A stretch of 46,151 bases of DNA from Ectocarpus siliculosus (Eukaryota > Sar > Phaeophyceae > Ectocarpales > Ectocarpaceae): positions 1,058,560-1,104,710 of the forward strand of contig FN649739.1 in assembly GCA_000310025.1 (NCBI GenBank), read 5' to 3'. Position numbers and translations under genes: made by a program. Of the stretch, positions 11,737-23,000 are shown one piece after another. How positions within the stretch are numbered: the first letter of the stretch is position 1; every line of letters starts with the position of its first letter. The notes under the pieces are model-generated. The model was given only the letters and a program-made list of their open reading frames with translations. It searched no databases and was not told the origin of the DNA.

Positions 11737-14065
11737 TGGTGTGCTCTTTGGCCCTCGTCTCTCACGTTTGAGTCGTGTTTGTGTGGTCCACCAGTCAGGC
11801 GCACGACCTGTACACGGGTACGTCGGTTACGTACAACATACTCAAACTCGTTGTGTTTGTTGACAATATCATGGTGTGCCCATGTGCCCGTATGCTACAA
11901 GTACAATATACACCTTTGTGAAAGCAGTGCGGAGCTCGCTATGCATAACGTCCGTCGTCATGGAGTATTCGCACATTTTGGATTCGCCGAAAAGCTAAGG
12001 CAACGATCACCTGTATGCAGTATTTCTTATGGCAACCATCGTTGATAGGATGTACGCTAGGTCCTCTCGAGTACGTGTGTGGGGCAACAGAGTGGGCCCT
12101 AGACAATAGCTGATGTGTACAAGGGCACGTCTATAGCTGATGTCCGAGGGCACTTCAGTGCAGCAATTTCAAAGCCGCCGCTTTTGTTTTTTACCGTCTC
12201 CACCAAATTCGTTACCGCCGAAAAACACACAGGCTGCCTACACCCCCAACAACTTACCACCGTACGGCGTTACCGCCGGAGAATCACCACCACATTTGAG
12301 ATTTTCTAGGTTACCTTCTCCCCCAAACAAAGTCCTTACCGCCGTAAACCGCGAACAATCCCGCTTCTCGCGAAAACAATCACCGCCCTACGACAATACC
12401 GCAGAGAAAGTACCGCCATGTGGCATTACCGCCAGACCCTATCCGCCAAATACGCCCATTACCGCCGACGGGGAAAGTGGGACGTGAACGGCGGGCTGAG
12501 TGGGTAGCAGCCTCGTCCCGTGGACTGCACGACAAGCAAACTGCGAATCAGGGGATCGAGAACATGAGTGTTCTTCGTTTTTTTCTGATTTTCGATTATT
12601 TCACCCCGAGTTGTGACGAAAAATGTGGGATCCCCGAAATACGGAACCTGGGATCCCCGAAATACACATGTGTGGCGATGTCAAATCTAGTTGGACGCGG
12701 CAACACACGCCAAGATGCCGGCGAGGGTTAGAAAATGACTACTGTACATCCCACCACCGTGGAGATCGGAGCCCGCTTGTCTACCAATGATTCGAACATT
12801 TGACATACACAACACGTTTGTGCAAGAACTTTCGGCCCCCGTGTGCCCCCTAGTTCCCCCGAAACTCTGCAGTGATTTGCTTACGGCTGCCGATTCCTGT
12901 GCACGCAGACCTCTAATTGTCGTCCAACTCCCCCCAATAAAGAATAAAAACCCAAACAGACACCTGGACAGTTTCTTTGCGGTCGTGAAAAACGCTCCAG
13001 TCATAAACGCCCCGTCTCCTTCCCCGTCAATCTCTACCCTAGGTCCCCCGTCTGTTAGTGCCGGTAGAAACATACGTTCGTCCCGTGGCCCCGGCCGTGA
13101 TAAGCCGAACTTGCAATCCGATATTGCCGGAACAAACCACGGCACTAGCCGTAGCCGTCCCACCTCGTCAACTCTACGCAATATGACATTTAACCTTAGC
13201 TTTGTGCGGGGTGCAGTCGGACCCATCCATACCCCACATTACAAAATGTGGCCCCCAACCCACGCCATAAAACGCTATTCTACGTGCACAGGCACCAACA
13301 CTTCCTTGCGAGGTGACGACACAAACAAAAAAGCTTCGTTCGAAGGCCTACCCCCAGCTTCAAGGGACGTCGACATTGTTCACACACCCGGTGAGAGGGC
13401 GCACGCAAATTCCAAACCGACAGCCGCAGCTACACAATGCAACCAGAACAAACGTCGCCGTGCGCTCAAAATACGAATCTTTCATGGATCTGCGGAAACA
13501 CACATGACTTTTCGATCCCCCCCCGCACGTGGTGAACAACCACCATTTTTGCACCCGAACGATGCGCATCCTATACTATGCAGTCTACTCTCCATGACAT
13601 ATCTCGTTTGGTTATGGAAGCACAAAGAGAGATAAAATAGCTAGGGTCGCGTACATGCCATTGCAGGCATCGGAGGCCACTTGAAAAGTTGCTTCAACCT
13701 GCCCCAGAAAGCCTCAACTTGTAACTTGGTGTCTTTTGAGGCCAACCCATTATGGTATCCTGTGCGTTTCTGCGCGGTTGTGGAACCCCTATTGGCTAAC
13801 TGTGGGGGGTTGTGGCCGCGACAACAGGATCAGAAGGAGCTGGAGCCACCAAAGATATCGGAGCTACAGCAGATGCGCAAGATTCAGCTGGCAGCTGTTG
13901 AATAGAAACCATAGCAGTGGTAACCATAAAAGCCCAGCCGGAGTGAGATGGGCCACGGGGGGCACATGAGCGATGGAAAGAGCCACCGGGAGGAGAATTC
14001 GGCAACCAATCTTGTGGGGGGGAAGTAATCCCGTCTCCCTCCACTCCCCTCTACCTCCAGCACAA
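11737..14065. other. Intergenic stretch with an ambiguous long ORF
   Basis: Between repeat copy 1 and the 3' end of the ADD-SIM gene lie a cluster of TTACCGCC words (12192-12468), a 16-bp direct repeat GGGATCCCCGAAATAC (12627-12642 and 12650-12665) and a 282-codon plus-strand ORF (12787-13635). That ORF lies in G-poor, A/C-rich DNA, where stop codons are rare by composition. An overlapping minus-strand ORF (12687-13226) is equally plausible. I do not call either as a gene. Confidence 0.5.
12192..12468. repeat. Degenerate cluster of TTACCGCC words
   Basis: About ten copies or near-copies of TTACCGCC(G) occur in the same orientation at irregular 15-40 bp spacing, for example at 12212, 12270, 12336, 12426 and 12459. 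It may be a decayed minisatellite or a cluster of binding sites. Confidence 0.7.
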
Positions 14066-17000
14066 TCATCTCTGCATCTTCTGCCTCTTGTTTGCCTGGC
14101 CGTCCCGCTTTGCATCTTTCCGCTTTTGGGTGGACGAAGCTTCGACCGGTTCCTCTTCAGCAGAAAGTATATCTTCGAGGGTCATCATCGCGTACTCTGC
14201 AGCCATCTTCGCAAAGTGAGGAGGAAGCGAGGGTGGGGATCATCGTGAGAATGGGAGATGGGTGGTCGACAGGATGTTGGAGAATCATTTATTTGGAATA
14301 TTCTTGGAATGGGAACATTTCAAGCATCATACCACCACTTTTTACCTCATTGAAAGATACCGCCTGAGGTATACCAGGGACCATCTGCCGAGCTCTCAAC
14401 CATACGCTTTTCGATCGCCTGCGCGATAATAGAGAGAGAACGTTTTCGCCATAAAAGCTCCACCGCGCACTGGTTGAGTACACTGATACCTGGTGTTGAA
14501 GTGGTGGTCCACCGCCATGGGATGGCGCCGCCTCTGCCCGCTGGCACACGATCTCCCCGGCCTCGGGCGTGAGGACCGGTCTATTTCTCTCTCGTCTTCC
14601 GTCGTTCTCCCCAGTGCAACCAGAATCGCTACGCACCCTTTTCTCTCCGCCGGCGTACCCCTCCGACTCCCAAAAATCTGACAGCGAGAGGGAATCAACG
14701 TTGCCCCCCCTCCACATTTTCGGTAGATTCCCGGCGCCCCTTTCCGAGACATCTCTCGCCAGGGGGGGTGGTTCGAAGCCGCTCCTCCATCCCGCGGACG
14801 GTGGGCTCGTCACACCTAAAATCGCGCGTGGATCGCCCTCCCGCCGATCCTTGGTGCACCGATTATCGTGCCGGCCGGCGGCGGCTTCCGCGCTCCCGCC
14901 TTCTCCGCTCCCGCGCGGGACGGATTTGTGTACCTCCGCACTCCCGTTGCCGCTGCAGGTGTGGCTTGCCGTCGTCTTCTCCACCCCCTTGGGACCGGTT
15001 TCATCAGGTCGTGTGAGGTCGACGACCTCTGGTGTGTCGCTGTGTTCCCGCCGAACAGGGTGCTGGTTTGGGGCATTGTTTTCTCCGTTGCATTCTCCTT
15101 CGTCTGCCTGTCGCGGCCGAGGATTGTCGGGTGCCGTCTCCCCTATCCCCTCTTCGCTACTATCATCAGATCGTGTGAGGTCGACAACCTCTGGGGTGTC
15201 GCGCCCGTTGCTCTTGTTGTTTTCTACCTCATCCTGTCCTCCTCCTCCCGGCCGCGGCCAGGGTTCATCGAGCACCGTAGATGCGACGCTGTCGGCGTCG
15301 TTGTCGGCGTCGCTGCCGGCGTCGTTGTCGACGTCGCTGTCATCGCTCCTCGCTTCACCGTCGCCACCGTCGCCACCGTCGCCACCGTCGCCACCGCCGC
15401 CGTCGCCGCTGCTCTCGCGTCCCTCACCCTTGTCGCCCCCTCCTGGAGCAGTCCCCGCCGGAAGTTTCATCTCCGCCTTGAGTTGAGGCTCCAGCGGCCG
15501 CACACGCTCGGTCTCAAGCTTGGATGCATCAACGATGTCATTCCCGTCGTCGCCACCTGTGACCGTCGTCGACGTCGACGTTGTCGCAGCCGGCGCCGGC
15601 GCCGCTTGTCCCGCGACGCCCGGTGCTGGCTCGCCAACGGTGGAACCAAGGCCGTTTCCGTCCACGGCCTTGCCCGCGCTGCCCCGTCCCGGACACGCGG
15701 CGGAGCTGTTTTCCGCCACTCCCTGGGTAGGGCAACCCCTGACCCCCGAGGAAAGCGAAGGAGGATTCGCGTTCCGGCTGCTGGGTACGCTGCTACTGGC
15801 GGCGGTGCCAGCGGTCTTCCGCGCGAGCGGGGCGCGCGGTCGACGGGACTGTGAGCCGGTAGAGACCGCGTCCTGTCGCTCCCTGTTCACAGCTGCGCTG
15901 TCTGTAGCCTCGTCACGGAGCCTCGTCGCCGGCAACCCGTCGGACGCCATCGCTTCCTTGAGCTTGTCTGCTGCTTTCTGTGTGTTATGGCGCAGGAATC
16001 ATTGAAAGGAGGAAGAGAGCGCGGATGGGGGTTGCTGATGTTCCCGGATGCCCGGAATGTAGTCCTCGGTCATTCGTTTACATACCTAACCGGGACGGAG
16101 AACATCTGATTTAACCGGGTACCATCGCGTAGTTCCAAGAGTGAAGCGTGTTAAGTCCTCGAAAGTGCGAAGCGGACTTCGGTACGTCGGAATCTCTCGC
16201 AAAAGGACGGACACCTTGCAACTACTTGACTTGATTGTCCGGCTTGGCCACTTCCAGACGCATGCCTCGATAGATCAATACACACCGTGGGTACCCATTC
16301 ACGCCCTGCGTGATGCGATCGGCCCTCTTCTCCAACCCGCAACGCGTGATCTAACCCGATCACCATTCTCTGTTGCCGCGAAACTATCTACATAAAAACT
16401 GTTAAGAACGGTGACCTGCTGTTGTCTAACTCGTGCAGGGGGTCGCATGTTGCACACCGTAGTTGCTTAGCCTACACCGACTCGACATAGTCGTGGCAGC
16501 CCGGCTCAACACATGCATGACAACGGCCACATGACAAAACACATCGCGTAGACGCTGCATGAACAAGCACAAAGCACGTTCGTTGAGAACGGCAATTGCC
16601 GTCTCTGATACCCTGGCTACAATAACGTCTCCCGGCCGGCGATTTACTGGCCGTCTCACCTCCGGAGTGTAGTTGAAAACGCGCCAGCTAGACTCCAGGT
16701 AGGCGGCTGTGGAAGTGCCCGAGCCTAAATCTTCCACCTGGTACCAGTAACAAATGGAAACAGTGGAAAAATATTCCCGGACGTGTACAGCAGTGGATGG
16801 ATAAATACGTGGCATGGGAATTGCGAGCAACGGCGAGCTCTGTGTACGGGAGAGGGGTTGAGGATGATATCTGTATGTAGAATAAATCGCTGAGTCGTCT
16901 AAACGCACGGGAAACAGGCACAGCCACACGGGGTCCAATACAATAGTGTCGTGCGTAGTAGTTTGACTCTGGCTAAAGGCTCAACAAATCGCCAAGCAAC

Positions 17001-20000
17001 ACAGCTAGCACACGCCTGTAATTGTCTCTGCGCTAACAGCAAGCCGAAGCACGGGGTGTCGGTGCACCCGAGTGCAGCTACGCACGACGATTTAAGAGGC
17101 AATGTAACGTTTCATGGTCCCCACTCACGTCGGCCGCCGCCTTGCTTTCGGCTTCCTTTAGCTGTGCACGGAGATGGTGCCAAGTGCCCAATAGTACCGT
17201 TAGCGATGTAGACTGCCAGAAGGCCTCCGGGTCTGAGGCTCCACCCATGCCCGATATTTCAGGTGTGGCTTTTGCCAGGGGAGGGAGAACACGGGAGGAG
17301 AAAACGGGAGGAGAAAACGGGAACGGCAATCGTAGAGGGTGCAGCGATGAGGCTATAGAGGGAGGAGGGGGGGCATGTATGCATTTTTGGTATGTATTTT
17401 GACCTGACCGCTCAGTTTTGTTGTTGTCTTCACATTTAAGTGTGCAATCTAGAATAATTCCCATAGAGAACCCTCCGCACCGTTGCAGGCGCGCTCGACA
17501 GTATGGTCGTACTTCGCGTGAACATATCAAGCTTGCCAGGTCCCCGTGCTTTTCGGTGTGTCTTTGTCTGGCCGTAGTCTACGCCTCCCGGGGAAGCAAG
17601 CACAGGTCTACGTATGGGGGCAAGCGTCAACACATCCACCTGACACCCTTACGTCTGCCCCCTGCGCTAAGCCTTCTACTTGTTCTCAGCCGGCGATATC
17701 ACGTACGATGAGCGTATTCATGTTCATGAGCTTCTTCTGCCATTTATGCTTCACTCACTTGTAGCGTCGTCGGCCTTGATCCGCCGCGTCATATCTTTGC
17801 ACTCGGACACCAGTCCCTCACGATCCGACGGGGGTAACTGCTCGGCGTTGTCTTCGTCCTCGCCGCCGGAAAAACTAATCGATCGCAAAGAGGAATAGAA
17901 GAGTAGAAGAGGGCAAAGCAAAGAAAACAGCATCAGGTGCACCGTCAGTTAGTCTGTCCCCAATACAGGCCCTGCAACCATACATAGTGCGTCCTATACC
18001 TCGAGGGTCGTAAAAAAGGATATTTTGTTTATGCAAGGTTACAAAAAATAGGTGTGAAAAAAAAGCACAGATCGGGTAGAACAGCAAGAATCCCCTGAAG
18101 GAGAATCGAGCGCGAACGCAAGTCATCGCACGACGTAGTCGGCGGTGGTGTGACGACTGACTGACTTCGGGCGCTTATGTCAGGGTACTGGTGTTCATAG
18201 GAGGCTCGCGACTCTGCCTGGTGGGACGGATTCATGAACTGTGCATCCACCGTTTAGGTCGGCGTTGGTGCTCTAAACACGCGTGTACCTCGATGGCGCC
18301 GCGGTGGTGTCATCGTTCGTGGCCAATCGTCTGCTCATCCAGCGTAGAAGCATGGCCAGCTGTTCGGCTGCATCTCCGTGCAAGCCCCAAGCCTTGACAT
18401 CTTCGGTGGAGGGGCGCCCGTTCTCCGCCTAAGCACCCGAAGAACAACAAGCGACACCGACAAGAGAGCGTTGGACGAGGAAAGCAGAGACAGGAAGAGA
18501 CGGACAGAGAGCGAGACAGGACGATAGAGAATGAGCGAGAACGAGAGAGAGGGGGGGGGGGGGGGAGGGGAGACACACACACGCAGACCGAGCGAGAACG
18601 TTTCAAGCCTTTATTACGCGGAAGTGCATATTCTACTCGGGACAGTGCCTACCGCTACGGATGCTTCATGATGCAAGGACCGCATCATCCTATCGTGCGG
18701 TTACTGGCAACGTGCGCATCCGGAGAAGGAGCAGGGACACGGGGCATGTGAAAAGGAACAGAGGTAAGAGACCTGTGATCACAGCGACAGCCCTTTCCCG
18801 ATGGCAAGATCGTTCGAAAAAGGCAGATCAGCCAGGGGGGGGGCGTAAAGCAGCCTCAATCCCACCTGCTCTTCCCGAAAGAATGACACCGTCCGTTCTG
18901 CCGCAGCTGCCACCGTCTTCGGGCCCCAGAGTCCCACTCCCGACCTCCTGATCTCATTTTCATCCGTGGTGCCGTTGACGGCCCGAAAGAATCGTTTGAA
19001 GAAGTCCGCGCCGGGAGGTTGGTTGCGAGTTTGATAGGGCAGACCGTTCAACAGTTTTTCGGCTTTGGACAGCAGGATGTCCACAGACCTGGTGTTTTTT
19101 GGTCGAACAAGGGCGACGTGAGGCGGAAGGTGGGGTAGGTAGAGCATTCAAACACGACAAAGCACTCGTCAGTTCGATGCGCCAAGAGTTTACAAATTTC
19201 GTTCACGTCACACGGTCGGCATAGTCGCGCAGAGTATCCCCTTACTTCGCGTAGACAGTACATGATTCTCCAATCCCTATATCTGCTACATGTTTTCCCA
19301 CGGACGGTGAATGCTCACCACTTTCAAACGAAATGAACACTTCCGACGCCTGCCGCCTGCTTATTCAAAATCCAAAGGAGGTGGGTGTATTAAACTGTCG
19401 CCTGCCACGCGTAAGCACCAAACTGAAGCTATCTCGTCACCGCTTACAGTGGCGACACACTCTGCGGTACATATGTACGTGCGGACACGAAAGCCTCCCG
19501 CAGAGAGTCGCGAAGCAGGAAAGCAGGAAAACTTGAAGAATTTTGGATGGATTCCTCCGCGCTAGGTCGAGAGGCGTCTACATACATTCCGAACACAATT
19601 CTGTTTCTGACGCGAATAGCACAGGCCAGAGGAGAGGAGGGAAAGCGAACAGATATGTAGCAAGAGAGGGACGACGTGTGACTCTCACTCGGGAGCGCCA
19701 CCCGCAGCAGCGTACAAGTGAGGCAGGATGTTCCCTTCCAGCGGGCCATTATGGCCGTCTTCCTCCTCGTCGTCGTCGCCCGCATCATCAGCGCCGCCTC
19801 CAAAGTCCCCGCCGCCACCACCTACGCCTTCGGCCGCCGCCGCACCTTCCCGCACCAAGAGCCGTGCAGTTAACCAAGTTTTCTCGGAGGGTTGGGTATG
19901 GATACGAAGAGCGCTTGAAGGATAGGGTGGCAACCACTTCGTAGCGTTGTTTATTTTATCTTTGCATCATGCCCGCTCCGACTCCTATCCTGCACCTCCT

Positions 20001-23000
20001 CACCTGCTCATTTATCGGTAAGAAGACTTTTTTTCACTGTTGTTACAAAGTTGCTCTTGCACGAGAATATGGAACGAACACGACGCAGAGATTATCACAC
20101 TTTTTTGAAAAGACACTCAAACTTCCTCAGGATGGGATGGAAGCCTACAGACCATCCAGATCTTGACGGGTAGATATTATCGCGAAAAAGGGTTCGTGAT
20201 TTTCTCAAATCTCCTTCATCAGTGGACGCGATTCAACCTTGTTCAGGGACGCGAAGCATGAGTGGGTCGAACACGGCAGGCAGGTATCTCCTAGCCATAG
20301 CCAGCTTAGACAGGCAGAATAGATATCCTTCAAGCAGGAAACAAAAATATGATGCAACCTGGCTGTGAACCTTTCTGTAAGAAGCGCGGTGCAAGGCACC
20401 GTGAAAGAAAGAGCTGTCTGGCAAAAGCCTTGATGAGGAGGGAGGCCGAAAAAGGTACTTGAGGGATCGAACTTCCTTTCGCCGGAGGTATCACCTCTAC
20501 AATACTCAGAAGGTTGTCGAAAGCCATAATCGCACGAGTCATCACTTTGTTTGATTTTATCGTGGACGTCAACTGCCACTCTTGGTTTCAATACAAGTTT
20601 TGAGCCATGGCATCTCTTGTCGAGGTCTCTGGTTCTCCATCTCTCGTCACGCTGCCATTGCACCAACCTTGGGCCGCCTGCGCTGCTCCCCTCTTCAAGA
20701 ACACCGCTGCCGCCGATATCCCTCTGATCTCCAAGGCCTCTAGCAGGGTGGGCTGGATGTCGTTCGCCGCATCCAGCCGATCCTGCCACAAATCCGCCAC
20801 CTTCTCCACTTCGGACCTGACAGAGAGGCAAGAGGCAAGAGATTGAGGAGAGGTCTTGGGTGGGCATTCATGCAGCGCTTTCCTTGACGGCGAAAGTCTG
20901 AGCAGGGGTGGGGCGGGGCGGAGAAACGAAGGCTATGGCAGCTGTTAAGGCCGCCATTTTGGCTTGCTAGTTATTTTTCGTTTTCATTTGTTGCTGGCCT
21001 CCGTCGGTCTCTGCCTGAGACTCGGCACCTGGCATCGTCTTCGAGCTGCTCTTGCGTCTTTCCTGGGTTTTCCTCCGACAGCTCTTCCAATACCTCTGCC
21101 CTAAGCTCCTCGATCGCATTATTTTCCTTGAGGATAGCGGGGAGTAGACAAACGCCGGGGACGTCAACAGCAGCAACCGTGGCAGGAGATACAAGAAGAA
21201 GAACACGACAACAACAGCACAGCATCGCCATCATCACGATCAATATCATCATCAACAACAACAACAACAACAACAACAACGACCAGCCACCACAATGACC
21301 AGGCAGGCAGGAACCCATTTAAACGACAACAGGCGTGAAGACCCGCAAGACTGCAAACCTTTCGAGCGATCGCTACTGTAGTACGGCTCTACACGAGGAG
21401 GACGATATCCGGTGGTGGATCTTCAACCCCGCCCAATCTCCCAAACTACTGGCAGTTTTATTAAACTGCCCATGGGCACTTCATGAAATGCCCATGGGTG
21501 GGACCATGGGCAGCCGATGGACTGCCCACGAAGTGCCCACCGTGGGCACTTCGACCTAGAACTGAGCCACCCAGCCCCAACCTAGCACGTATCGTGTGGG
21601 TTTGGGGTTGGGGTTAGGGTTAGCGGTGCGGTTACTAGCTGTATTAGTACCCCTCCCAAAGCAGAAACTCTACTGTTGAGGAGTACAATGGTTTCGGTTG
21701 AAGGGCACTCACTGACGTTCCATGGGCTAACCCGTGGGCATTTCCCATGGGCAACCCATGGGCAGCCCAAGGATGCCCCCATGGACGGTTTCGCGAAACT
21801 GTAGGAAGGAGTGGGAGACCCACCCAGCGTGACAAATCGTTCTAGGACAAGCTGTGTGGTGTCGGGCATTCATCTGCCCTGTGCCGCACAACGCCCTGCT
21901 GCTACCCCCGGTGCTCACCGTCTGCGCCTGAGCTTCGGAAATCACGTCTTCGACCATAAACGACGCGTCGACCAGTTGTTGGTCAAGCTCTTCATCGTCT
22001 GCTTCTTCGCCCTGCTCGAGAGACGAACGAGCGCCGCTGACGCCCTCCCCCTCCGCCTCACTGTGCTCGGCCAGTCTCGCCAAGACCTTCGTAATCAGCG
22101 GGGGATCTCGCTTGGCTTCGGCGAACAAGGTCTGCGCCCACGCATTCACGAGGACAATCGCAGTCGCACCACCAGATGAGACAGAGAGTCAAGGGCATAC
22201 GCGTGGTGGGGAAATTATCATATTTAGCTGCTATTGGGGGTAGAGGGTGTAGGTGATCCTAGCTGGCTGGCTGATGGTGAGTTTGTAAACTAAGCTTGTC
22301 TTGTACTGAGAGGTGCCTAGTACTGCCGCGCACAGAACGACGAAAGTAAACGACCATGGGTGATGTTGACGTGCAGAGAAGGGGCTGCCGTCCTCTGCCT
22401 ATGGAAAGCAAAGTCAGGCGTACGGTAGGTGGTTGAGATCTATATCTATATGTAGGTACAAGCACTACAAATATCTTGTTTCGCGATATCACGCCCTGAG
22501 GGGGAGGTCATGCCCCCGACGCAAGCCCACCCGGGTAAAACGCCTTTCCCATCATACCGTGTCGTGATTACAAACACTCTGTTATGGGGGGTGGGTAACT
22601 TGGGTAGGATACAATCTGATAGATCCCCTACCTTCTCCGTTCCATAAACTTGAGACTTGCCTGTAGTGGCAACAGCTGACTCTGGTCGCAGCACAGGCAC
22701 TGCCACGCCTTGTCGGAGCTCGCCAAGGCCATTGCCGTACCTTCGCCAAGCTGGTCAAGGCAGCCGTTACAGAAGGCCCTGGTAGAGAGGTATGTACGTG
22801 TAAAAATTGTGTGCGAGTGTTGTTTCACGAGACTGCATTGACAAAAACAACGAGGTACACCAACAGGAAAGGGGGCCGGGCGGACGGCAGCAGGTCCTAG
22901 ACCTGAAGAGGGGCGAGAGGCACAGACAGGTAGACTTTCATACAGTAGCGTGATACTGACCGTTTCTTGTGAAAACAACTCTGATCTGCACTTATACGCC

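Noticed and set aside
12787-13635. 282-codon plus-strand ORF
   Set aside because: It lies in G-poor sequence with an equally plausible overlapping minus-strand ORF and has no domain. It is kept only as an open possibility in the intergenic entry.
14569-15854. Long plus-strand ORFs (305 and 328 codons)
   Set aside because: They are antisense shadows of the GC-rich SIM exon. The minus frame has phase-matched splice sites, motifs and links to flanking exons.
20971-21318. Minus-strand ORF with a poly-Leu stretch resembling a signal peptide
   Set aside because: The Leu run comes from a (AAC)n microsatellite in an intron. Only its 3' part, the exon 21029-21126, is coding.
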